From positions 1,271,070 to 1,335,069 of the forward strand of contig MU657164.1 in NCBI GenBank assembly GCA_026770575.1: a stretch of 64,000 bases of DNA, written 5' to 3'. Shown here in pieces: positions 1 to 11,200 of the stretch. A program made the translations under genes and the position numbers. Source of the DNA: Pelagophyceae sp. CCMP2097 (Eukaryota > Sar > Pelagophyceae). The notes beneath the pieces were generated by a model, which was not told the origin of the DNA, did no database searches, and was given only the letters and a program-made list of their open reading frames with translations. Position 1 is the first letter of the stretch. Each line of letters begins with the position of its first letter.

Positions 1-465
1 CTGCCGGCACTTCTCGGAGCATTCAATGCAAATCGTCTTGCAGCAGCACTCGAAGAAACATTGCGTTTTGTATCCGAGCGGGAGCACGTCCAGGCAGATG
101 GCGCACGTGCCGCGCCAGTCTCGCGTGCCGTCGTCCGGCGCACTGGCCTTGACCATTGCCGTCGTAGTCGGCCGAGCAGCCGATAAGCTCGCCGCTGCCT
201 TGGAACCGTCCGCCGACAAGACGTCGTCGACGATGGCCGGCTCCTCCTTGGGCTTCTTTTTCGGCATCAACTCGTCGAGGAGCCGGTCCTGGAAGTCGGC
301 GGCCATCTGCCTGCACTGCGCCTTGTGCCCGCGCTCGGACCAGTCGACGAGCTGGCACTTTTTGGAGCAGTAGTGGCGCGATTTGCACTTGGTGCAGTGC
401 TTGCCGCCGGGCTCGGCGCAGACGCAGCAGGGCTTGCGCGCGGATGCGGCGGGCGCGCCGCTCAT
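1..465 (-). CDS. MYND zinc finger plus RING-like protein, 5' part (runs off the window)
   Basis: The ORF starts with ATG at 465 and is open to the window edge (155 codons). Residues about 13-50 form a MYND finger (CCVC, CTKCKSRHYCSKKC, then DW, H and C). Residues about 118-154 start a RING-like domain (CAICLD, then FECCCKTICIECSEKC). It is closely similar over its whole visible length to the gene at 37934-38560, and about 155 bp of 5' flank are also conserved, so the ATG choice is supported by two loci. MYND fingers are protein-interaction modules and RING domains commonly belong to E3 ubiquitin ligases; the actual substrate is unknown. By analogy with 41971-43012 the missing C-terminus should hold Sel1 repeats, but this cannot be seen here. 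Confidence 0.8.
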   Translation of the reverse strand, partial: MSGAPAASARKPCCVCAEPGGKHCTKCKSRHYCSKKCQLVDWSERGHKAQCRQMAADFQDRLLDELMPKKKPKEEPAIVDDVLSADGSKAAASLSAARPTTTAMVKASAPDDGTRDWRGTCAICLDVLPLGYKTQCFFECCCKTICIECSEKCRQ

Positions 466-1363
466 CGTGGCGTGGCGGTCCGCCGAGCCTGAGTCGCGGC
501 GATCGTCGATTTTTGCAAGGTTGGACCGGCCGGCGGGGCTTCCGTCGCGACCGGTCGTTCGAACGCACGCGGAGCCTCGCGAACCGGTGCCTCGCCACTC
601 CCGCGGAGCCACTCGCGATCGAGAAAATTGGCAGCTCGCTCGACGCTCGGTGCGAGCCCGTCACGGGCTGCAGAAGCGGCAAGTGTTGCAGTCGAGCGAT
701 CGATCGTTTTCCGAGCACCCGGTCCACTCCGCAGCGCAGCGTAGCGCAGCGGAGGTGGGGACCGGGGGTTTCCGGTCCGCCAGGTCGGTGAATTCCCGCG
801 GGCAGTGGGCGTGGGGAGGAGTGCGTTTCCTCGATGAGAATCTCTCCCCTGTTTTCCTCTTCGTCGCTCGCGCAATTGGCTCGCGCGTAGATCTGAGAGA
901 CCCAAATTGTGGATTGAGGCAATCTACAGATTGCACAGTTATTTTGTAGATCCAAAGTTTTGAGAAAGTGACAATTGTACGCGTGGAAAACTTGCATCGA
1001 TGGGAATTCCTAGTCCGTTAGAGGAAAGTGCTTCACAGTGATGCAACGACCTCTATGAACTTTTCATTCGATGCCATTCTGGCGACCCAACATTTCAAAT
1101 TGCCATTTCGGCGACCCTACGGAAGCCACCCGTATATCAGCTTCACTGCGGCTCTATGTCCACCGTCCGCCGGCGGCCCAAGGTAACCCCGATGCCGAGA
1201 CGCCCGCGCCCGCCGTTCGCCGATACGGACGGGTGGCGGACGCGTGGCCGCAGAGCCGGAACGTTTCTACCACCGACGCCTCTAGGGGGCCGCCGCAGAG
1301 CCCGCATCAAACTGGCGCGAGTCGGAGACGCCTCGCCCGCAGCTCGGCCTCGACGGCGGGGCC
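466..1363. promoter_or_regulatory. Divergent intergenic region between the MYND-RING gene and the long coiled-coil gene
   Basis: About 900 bp without a supported gene. The part nearest the MYND gene (about 466-620) is nearly identical, in reverse complement, to 37776-37933 upstream of the paralogous MYND gene, so it probably carries the shared promoter and 5' leader of this family. The middle (about 830-1140) is less GC-rich and contains short CCAAT/AATTGT-like motifs. ORFs across this stretch are shadows of the GC-rich composition. Confidence 0.4.
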
Positions 1364-2226
1364 ATGACCGATGGCCAAAGGCCGATCGCCGGTTTCGAGG
1401 CCCCGCGGCCGCACAGCAGCTACGACGCGCGGTCCCCAACCGGCGCCCGATCTCCGACCGGCGCGCGGTCCCAGACCGGCGCGGCGCTCTACGCGCCCAG
1501 ACTCGGCGCGCTGGAGGCGGGCCTGAATCAGCAGCGGCGCGCAGCTACCGCGAAAAGAGCGCTCCGAAGGCGCGTCTCCGAATCTGACCGGTCCTATAGG
1601 GATGGTATAGATCCAACCGATCGCGCGGCCTCCGCGTGAACCCCGCCCCGGAACCGCCGGGTAGGCCCGTGACCGCCGCCGCGGAGAACCGCGACCGCGC
1701 CAAGGAGACGGCGGCCGCGCCGTGCGTACGGTCCGTCGAGAGAAAGGCCGGAGCGGGCGCCGCCGCACGCGCGCGCCGAACGCGGGCGTCGCTTCGGGCG
1801 CCCGCCGCTCTCGGGCCTCGCCGGGTCCCGAGGTTTTGTGAGGTTGGATTCTCTCTCGTAGGCATGAATTCGTCGAGCGGCGAGACGCGAAAGAGCTGAC
1901 GGAAGCCGAGATCAAGGCCGAAATCAGCGCCGAGGCCAAGGCAGTCATGGTCCGCGTGCGCGACATTCATCGCGGCGCGGTGGATTCCGGCGAGGAGGCG
2001 GACGTGGCCGCGGCGAAAAGAAACACGGAAGTACGAATCGAAAGTTTGCCCCTTTGGGAACCGCGTTTCGGAACCGCGTTTCGGAACCGCGTTTCGGAAC
2101 CGCGTTTCGGCAACGCGTTTCTTCCCGACACGCTCCGCGCAGGCGGCTTTGCGCGCGTCCGCCAAGCGCAACGAGGAGCTGGCGTCTGCGCTGACGATTG
2201 CGGCGGCGCGCGCGACGGGCGGCGAG
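1364..2226 (+). CDS. Exons 1-3 of the long coiled-coil gene
   Basis: Exon 1 (1364-1635) starts with ATG and encodes a Ser/Pro/Arg-rich head; it ends in phase 2 before GTGAAC. Exon 2 (1862-2030) follows the acceptor CTCTCTCGTAG and encodes a helical Glu/Ala/Lys segment beginning HEFVERRDAKELTEAEIKAE; it ends at GAA before GTACGA. Exon 3 (2143-2226) follows CGCTCCGCGCAG, encodes AALRASAKRNEELASAL and onward, and ends at GGCGAG before GTGAGT. The phases agree at both junctions. The 112-bp intron 2 carries a 13-bp tandem repeat. Confidence 0.6.
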
Positions 2227-5200
2227 GTGAGTACGGATTTTTGGCGTCGCTCCGTCTTTGGCTTTTGCGGGGAGACGCTTGCTTGCCGCCGCGGCCGGCA
2301 AAACGGCGACGGGGGCCGGCGATGGTCCGAAAGGGGGAAAAAACGCGGTCCCGATAAAGTTTCTCGACGTTCCAATCAAGGCCTCGACGGGCCTCGACGG
2401 GCTTATACGGTCCTCGACGGTCCTTTCGACGGTGGTCGAACAGCCGACGGCATTCCGAGTCGACGGTCCTGAACGGTTCGTCGACGGCCCTCGACCAGCC
2501 GACTCCGGTCCGACTCCGGTCCTCCAACGTCGTATGCGGTCCTCCAACGTCGTATGCGGTCCTCGACCGTCGTATACGGTTCGTCGACGGCCCGCGTCGG
2601 ACTCTACGGCCGCTGGTCGGGCCGCTGACGGTCCGTTGACGGTCCCTCGTCCGACCCTTGACAGCCCCTGCAGGGTCCCTTTCGAGGGTCCCTTTCGACC
2701 GTCCCAAAATGGTCCCTTTCGACGGTCCCTCTCGAGTCTTTGGACGTTTTTTGGACGGGCCCTCTTGTCTCCCTCGATGGTCCGACGAGGACCGTTTTTT
2801 CGAAAACGGTCCGAATAGGGTCCGAATAGGGTCCGACGATGGCCCGTACGGTCCCGGAGACGGCCCCGAAGTGGTCCCCAAGTCAAACTCCCGTCAAAAT
2901 CGCCAAAGGTCCCTCCAAAGGTCCCTCCAAAGGTCCCTCCAAAGGTCCGACGAGGCTCGAGAACGGAGGCTCGAGAATGGACGGTCCGAAAAGGTCCGAA
3001 AACGGCCCAAAAAAGGCCGAGACGGTCGCCGTCGGCCCCTCGATGCTCGACGCGCCAACCAAGGCCTGTACGGTCGTCGCAACCCTGGTCGGTCCCTCGC
3101 CGGAGCCTCGACGGCGTGGATCTGCCACATCGGAATTTCGCCACGCGAGGCATGATTTCAGAGGCGTGTGTGGTGGGCCGTCTCCGAAACCGCCTCCGGG
3201 ACCCGATCTCTGGGACCGTCAACGCACCGTCGAGGGTCCGCAGAGGGCCCGTCTCTGGCATCGTCTCAGGGCCTGTCTCTGAACCGTCAACGGCTGCAGA
3301 GGCCGCCTCCGGGACGTTTGCAACGTCGTCTCCAGTGCTTCAGCCTTTCTCCGGCCCTGGGATCCGCAAACCGGACCTCGATGCGGCCCCTTTTCGACGC
3401 AGGGCGCCATGTCCGAGTGATGAGGACGCCATTCACATCCGTCTCTGGGACCGTATTCGGGACCGTATTCGGGACCGCCTTCAGGACAGTCGCCGGACCG
3501 AAGATGGCCCGTCTCCGAGCCCGTCTCCGGAACCCTTGACAGACCGCCGACGGACCGCCTCCGGACCGTCGACGGGCCGTCTCTCGATCGTCTCCGGGCC
3601 GCAGAGGGGCCGTCTCCGGGGCCGTCTCCGGGGCCGCCTCTGGAGCAGTCTCCGGGACCGTCGAGGGATCGCAGAGGGGCCGTCTCCGGGACCGTCCCCG
3701 GCCTCTCCGGGACCACAGAGGGATCCTCTCCAGGACCTTCTCCGGCCCTGTCTCCAGGCCCGTGGAGCGTCTCTAGTGCGAGGCCTTCCTCCGACCCCTG
3801 TCTGAAGCCCCCGCCTGGGGCTTAACAAACTTGACCCAAACCGGTCTCGAGACCCCGCCTGGGGACCGACACGCCGGACCCCAAACCGGCGCCTTTCGAT
3901 GCGGGAGGGCGTGACAGGCGGCGGCGGGGGGGCTCTGCCAACGAGGGGGCCACGCAGAGGGGTCCTCTCCGGGCCAGCCTCCGAGACCGTCCCTGGGCCC
4001 GTCGACGGACCGTTCCCAGGTCTTCTTTGGGTCCGTCTCTGAGCCAGCCTCTGAGCCAGCCTCTAAGCCAGCCTCTGAGCCAGCCTCTGGGCCGTCGACG
4101 GCCGCAGAGGAGCGTCACAGACAGTGCCGGCGGGCGCGGGGGTGCGACGAGGCCTGCGCCGGGCAGGCGGTGCCTCTGGACGGCGCCGCGGAGGGACCGC
4201 GGCATTTCACGAACCCCCCACTCCGAGTGGTCCCTCGCGTTTGCCGACGACGGACCAGGTTGTCCACACCGAGAGCTGGCGCCGCTTGGGCGGCAAGGAC
4301 GTCGTCAAAGGGACCTTGTCACGAGTATCTTTCCACAGGGACCTTGTCGCTGGGGTTTTGTCACGAGGACCTTGTCGCAATGTCATGAGCCATCGTCGAG
4401 GGAGAGGCGCCTTGCTCGCCACGTTCTCGTAAGGACCTCGTCGCGGGACACTTGTATCGGGGACCTTGTCGCAGCGACGTCGTTCCAACGACGTCGTCAA
4501 AGGGACCCTGTCGCAGGGTTCCCGTCAAATGGACCTTTTCAAATGGACCTTGCCACAGGGACCTTGCCTTTAGGGTTCTTGCCTTTAGGGTTCTTGCCGC
4601 AGGGACCCTGTCGTGGGGGCCTCGTCGCAGGGACTATCACGGTGTCAATTTTGTCAGAGGGACCTTGTCAACGGGACTTGGTCGACGGGACCTCGTCGTA
4701 GCGACCTCGTCGCGGGGATGTCGTCTGATAGAGACCTTGTCATTCGGACCTTGCCACAGGGCCCCTGTCGCAGGGCTCTTGTCACGGAGACCGTGTCACG
4801 GGGACCTCGTCTAAGGGACCACCACAGGACCTCTGTCACGGGGGACTTGTCGCAGAGACCTCTGTCACGGGGGACTTGTGACAACGGCATCGCCGCCGCG
4901 ACTTCGTCAGACGGGCCGCCCCTTGACTTGGTCGACCCCGTTCCACGGTCCTCGCCAAATAGACTTTGCGAACGGACCCGCGTTGCCTCTCAAACGTGCC
5001 TTTGGGGACCTTGCCATTGGACAATGTCACAGGGGCCTTTGCAGACGGGACCTTTGCACGGCCTCCTCGACTCTGGAACCAAAGTGACCTTTTGTCACAG
5101 GGGCCTTTGCAGACGGTTTGTCACAAGGGCCGAGTCACCGGGATCTTTTCGTACGGCCTTTGGGCGCTCGAAAGAGATGCACGCGGGGAGACGCTCGCAC

Positions 5201-8200
5201 CTGTGTACAAAGTTGAGAGGGCTCGCGACGAAGGTCCCCAAAGTCCCGTGACGCGATTCTGAGAAGAAACGAGCCCGTATGGGCTCACGGGATGCCGCAG
5301 AGTCGCATTTCTTCAAGCCGCGCGATTGCCGACTCTGTGCACGCGTCGCGCCGCGCCTAGGCGCAGCAGCCGCAGGCGTTGGCGCTCGAGGCCGCCGCGC
5401 AGCACTTGGAGGTCTTTTCTGCATGCGGGGTATTTTGTGGTATTTTGTGGTATTTTCTTGCATGCCCCGCCGCGCCCAACCGCCCTTTTCCAGGCCGCGC
5501 CGATGCCCGCCGACGAAGTGTGCGTTTTGCTGGGGCGGAGGAGGCGGGTGTCTCGGAGGAGGCCCCTTCCTAGGAGCAGGGACGGGTTCGGGTTTGCCAT
5601 TCAACGCGCGGGTCGGGTTTGCCGGGTTCGAGCGTTTTGGCCGACCCGTCGATCCGCGGGTCTGGCCTTGGCCAAAACCCGAACCCGACCCGAGAGGACG
5701 GGCTTGGTCGTTCGACAAACCCGCGACCCGAATGGGGTTGGCACAGATTGAAAACAGACGCCATTGCACGTCCTCTGCGCGGTCGCTTGCAGGGCCTCTT
5801 TGAAGGGCCCTTGAAAAGCCCTCCGGACGGGCCCCTGCAAGGCCTCTATCAATTGGATCGCACAGCTCCGGCACCACACGTCTTTCGAGCGGCGGCCCTC
5901 CGAAAGGCGCCCGCGGCGCGGATCGGGCCTCGGGAGCCACGGCCCACGCGACGTTTCGAGGGGCCGTCTCGGGTCACCGCCTCGAGTGGTCGTCTCGAGA
6001 GGCCGTTTGAAGGGACCGTTTCGAGGGGCCGACGAGAGTGGCCTTCTTGAGGGGCTGGCTCGAGGGGCCGCCCTAAGGCGCCGTTTCGAGGCATCGTCTC
6101 AAGGGGCCGGCACGAGGGGCCTTCTCGAGGGGCCGTCCAAAGGCGCCGTTTCGAGGGGCCTTGTCAAGGGGCTTTTTCGAGGCACCGTCTCATGCGCCGT
6201 CTCGAGGGGCCATCTCAAGACGCCGTTTCGAATGACCGTCTTAAGGGGCCGGTTCTTTGGGGTCGTCTCGAGGCGCCGTTTCGAATGGCCGTCTCCAGGG
6301 TTCGTTTCGAGGTACCGTCGTCTCGAGGGGCCGTCTCGAGGGGCCGTTTTGAATCGCCGCGGAAAGGGGCCGTCTCGAGGGGCCGTCTCGAGGCGCCGTT
6401 TCGAATCGCCGTCTCGAGGGGCCGTCCAAAGGCGCCGTTTCGAATCGCCCTCGAAAGGGGCCGTCTCTTCGGAGCCTGAGATAGGAGCAGCGACGGGTCT
6501 TCAACCGGCGGGTCGGGCTTGCTGGGTTTGCCGCGTTTTGGCCGACCCCGTCGACCCGCGGGTCTGGCCGCGGCCCGAAGCCTTGACCCTTTCTCAGACG
6601 GGTTTGGTCGCTTGGCGAACCGGCGACCCCTTGGGTGCGGCACCGATTTCCGCAACGTTGAATGCTTTTTCAAAGGCGGGGTTCTCTTTCACCGGACTCT
6701 GGTTTCTCCTCGAAAGCGCACTTCCCACCGACCTAGGTTTTGCATGGCGGTGTCTGCGGTGGCGCAGGCGCGAGTGGATTTGGAAGCGGCGTTCACAAAA
6801 GCGAAGCGGGTTCTGGAGAAGCGCACGTACACAAACGAGCTCTTGTCGCGGCTCGAGGCGGCCAGAACGACGCTCGAATCGACTCTGGGGTCGTTAAAGA
6901 GAGCCGAAGCGGCGCAGTTGGGGCTCAAGATGCAGCTGGGCCTCAGTGAAGCGGCGGCCAAGGAAAGTTCCTTTTTCTGCGACGGGCTGAAGAAGCACCG
7001 CCTCGTCGCCGAAACGCACTGGCAAACGGTCGTCGACGAGTACGAGCAGGGCATGTCTCGATTGGAGGCCGAACTGGCGGACCTGGCCTGCAAACTCAGA
7101 GTGGCGGAGCAGACTCTGCGAGATCGCGATCTCGAACTGCACATGACCAAGATTCACAACGCGGGGAATTCCGTGGAAACGGAAAAGCTCCGGATCCGCG
7201 TCAAGGCGCTCGAGGGCGCCGTCAGCGGACGTGACGAACGCGGCGCCTTTTTGGAAAGCACGGAGCATTGAAAACCCCGGGGTTTGCAAACCAGTCACCT
7301 CCGGCGAAGGGCGTTTCGAGGGTGGGATCCACCCTTGAGCCGTCGAACGCTTCGCCCAAAGGAGGGCAATCAAAGGACGGCAATGGAGGGTCCCGACTGC
7401 GGCCGGCATCGCCACAGGATGCATCGACTTGTGCGAATGCGGACCCCTGGGCCGGGTCGACCGCCGCCTTTCCACGGTCCGGTGTGGACCGGTCGAGTCC
7501 TGCGCGGCCCGAACGGACGGGGGCCGTTGGAGAACGGACGGGGGCCGTTGGAGAACTTGCCTTGCCGCCTCCTTGCCGCGATCTGACCGAGGCCCAGAGA
7601 CGACCCGGGAGCTGACCCTCGGCGGGAGCGGACTTTTCCGGGTTTCCGGAGACAAGGCGACCCCAGACCCGAGAACAGCCCCGTCGACGGTCCGGCCAGG
7701 GCCGGAGGCGGACTGGCAGGGGCCTTTCGACGGTCCGACGAGAGCCGGTCCTGCGCGGACCCGGAGGGGACGAGCCGACGAGCGGCGAGCCAAAAGCGCG
7801 CCCTTTGGCGATGCCGCTTGGGCGCGACCCCACTCGCCAAAGCCCTCGGCCTCGCATTTGCCTCGCGCTGGGCACTTTGGGCCCTGATGCGAGGCTGGCC
7901 CTCGGGAGGCTCGTTGTTGGGATGTTCTGAGAGGCGAAAAGAGAGGGGCCGATCTTTGGCCGCGAATGACATTTGAATATGGGATTCAGAGGAGAGGGGA
8001 ACAAGACTGAGCCAACTCTGCTGACTCCGTCTTATGGTGGGTGCGAATCCTTGCCCGGAAACTTGCCCGGAAACTTGCCCGGAAACTTTCCCGGAAACTT
8101 TCCCGAATAAAAAAAGGCCCTTTTCTGACGGGTCCTCTTTGTTGGTCATTCGCCCGGTTTCTGCGCGGCAACTTGAGACGGGCCTCTTGAAGGGCCCGTT

Positions 8201-11200
8201 TCAAGCAGCCAGGCACCTTGCAAGGGGCCCCTCCGAAGCATGGCAAATCCCTCGGTAGGGCCCGCAGCACGGCCAAAATCTCGAGCCTCCAACGGCCCAA
8301 ATCTCGAGCCTCCAACGGCCGTACGGGCCAGTGTCCAAGGGGCGCCCTGCAAGGCCCCAGAGCACGAGCACGGGCCCTGAAGAGGCCGAACAAGCGGTCC
8401 GTTCCAAGACCCCCTTTTGGACGGCCCATCGCTTCGGCTCCAAGGTGCGGGCCCTGACTTGGCCCCCTCGTGCGGGCCGTGGCAAAGGTGCACGGCCCCC
8501 TGCAAGGCATGGGTCGTTTCGAGGCCCCTCTTGGGAATGGCGTTTCGCCATCTTGGGCTCGAAGAGGCGTTTCGAGCAGGGTCCGGAGGAGGGACACTCC
8601 CCTTGCGAGGCCTCTCGAAGAGGGCTTGAAGCGCAGATCCGGGACCAGCCCGGACTCGTTGCACGGGCCCTTGTACAGGTCCTTGCAAGTTTACCAGGCG
8701 CAGGGACGCGTATTCGGGTCGGGTCGGGTTTCCAATCTCTGCCCAACCCGAATGCGTCGCCGGTTTGTCAAACGTCCAACCCGAACCCGAACCCGAACCC
8801 GAATGCGTCGCCGGTTTGTCAAACGTCCAACCCGCCCGAGAAAGGGCCGGGTTCGGGCCACGGCCAGACCCACTCAAAGACGGGCCAGGCCAAAACGCGC
8901 AAACCCGGCGAACCCGCGCTTGAAGGGCAAACCCGAATCCATCGCTGCGCCGATCTTCGGCTCATCGAGACGGTCCTCTTCGACGGCCATTCGAAACGGC
9001 GCCTTGATACGGCCCCTCGAGACGGCCCCTGGAGACGGCCATTCGGAAACGGCGTCTTGAGATGACCCCTCGAGACGGTGCCTCGAAATGACCCCTCGAG
9101 ACGGACAACCCCTTGAGACGACCCCTCGAGACGACCCCTGGAGACGGCCCTTTCGATGGCCATTCGAAACGGCGCCTTGAGGCGGCCCCTCGAGAGGCTC
9201 GGATGGTCCCTTGGATGGTCGCTTGGGAAGTCTCTTGGACAATTCCTTTGTACGGTTCCTTTGAGGGTCCCTCGAGGGGCCCTCTGTGGCAATCGCTTTG
9301 ATTGGCGGGACCTCGACGGTCCCTTGGTCGGTCACTCGGCTGCCAGCCCCTCGACTGCGGCCTCTTCGCGACGTCAACTGGGCGGGTCCTTTTTAAGGTC
9401 GCTTGGACGGTCCCTCGGAGTCGCATAGGTCCCCCCGGGCCTACCACTATCGAAGCACTGTATGCTCCCCGGGGGACAGGTCATGTCACCGAAAATAATC
9501 GCCGAACATGACGTCGAAATCGAATTCTGGCACGGTCCGATTTTTTTTCTAGTCTCACGTACCCTAACTCCCACGTACCCTGACTCTCACGTACCCTAAC
9601 TCCCCGTGGCGCGCTGCTCGATAGGGGCCTTATAAGCTGAGAGAACTGTTTGAGTTTGACCCCCTTCCAAAAGTTCAAAGACGTTTATCGCTGAAAAGGC
9701 AACTTTCTCAGGGTCACGCTCAGAGTAGCGCTTTCGGACTCGCCACTTCAGTGCGCGTCGAATGCGCTAGGCGGCACTTCCAATCTCAAAACGGTCATTT
9801 TTTAAAAAAGTTTAGGGTTAGGGTAGTGGTAAGGGTTTACGTTTTATTTAAAAAAAACTAACCCTTACACTAACCCTAACTCTAAAAATTGACCTTTTTT
9901 GAGATTCAAGACGCCACCCAGCGCGTTCGACGGGCGCTGAAGTGAGAGTAAAAAAATCGGACCGTGCCAGAATTCGATTTCGACGTCATTTTCGGCGATT
10001 ATTTTCGGCGACATGTCCTGCCCCCCGGACCATACAAGTGCTTAGATAGTGGTAGGCTCTCGGCCCCTGCGGGGCCCTATGCCACCCGGTCTCTTGCAAG
10101 GAACTCTGCGTGGGGGCTTGAGAGGGGCCTAGAAAAAGGCCTCGCAAGTGACCGCGCAGAGGCCTTGCAAGTGGCCGCCAAAGAGGCCTCGCAGGGGCCC
10201 GCCCGGAAAGGCCCTTCAAAGAGCCCTTGCAAGCGACCGCGCAGAGGCCGTGGGATTGCGGCCACAAATAAAGCCTTGCACGGGCCCGTCCGAGGGAAGG
10301 GCCCTTGAAAGAGGCCGCCCGTCGAGGCCTCGTAAGTGACCGTGCAGAGACAGGGCAGGTGGCCGCTCAAGAGGCCTTGCAGGGGCCTGGTCGAAGACCC
10401 GGTGGCGGCGGTGTTTTCGGGTCTTCAAATTGTGCCGAACCTGTCAAAGTCGCGGGTTTGTCGAAGGTCCAAGCCCGTCTGAGAACGGGTTCGGGCCAGG
10501 GCCAGACCCGCGGGTCCTCCGGGTTGGCCACAAGGCACAAACCCGGCACCCCCGCGGGTCTTGAGGGCGACCCGTCCCCCGTCCCTGCTCCTGCTCCCGT
10601 CGTGCTTCCGCAAGATGGTGTCATCGAGCCTATTTCCACCGAATCCACACGGGGCCCCAATTGGTGTCCAAGTTGGTGTATGGATTTGTCGGTTGGGGCG
10701 CTCGGGCAAGGCGCTTTAGGCGACGTTCAGCTGGCCAAGCTCCGGTCCAAGCTCGCCGTGCTCAACGACTCGCGGTCGCTCGACCAGACGAACCTCATCT
10801 CGAAGAATGCCCTGGATCGAGCGAAGCGCCGGTGCGAAGTGCTCGAACGGCAAGTGCAAGAGTTGGGGATCGACCATGTGGATTCGATATCGGCAATCCG
10901 GCAGCACTCCGCCGCCGCGCTGTGGCGGAGTAAGACGGACGCGACGAAAGCGATGGATGTGGCCATGCGCAACGAACAGTCGAAGCAGTTGGCCGTTTCG
11001 ACGACGAATAAAATGTTGAAACGCAACAACTCCAAGCTCACCGCCGAATTAACTCTATTCCAACAAGACGCATCGGGCCAGCGCTCGAAACCGCCACCGC
11101 CCTCAGGTCCGGTGCTCGCCAAAGGCATCGAGGCTGCTCCGGGCTGTTCCTCGTCTGAAGACGAGGACGAGGACGACGGCGCTTCCAATGCCGCGACTTT

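Noticed and set aside
2258..3282. Overlapping long ORFs on both strands
   Set aside because: They come from minisatellite units without stop codons; translations are periodic and differ only by frame.
9810..9895. TTAGGG/CCCTAA motifs as a telomere or chromosome end
   Set aside because: Only a few units, internal to an inverted-repeat element with unique sequence on both sides.
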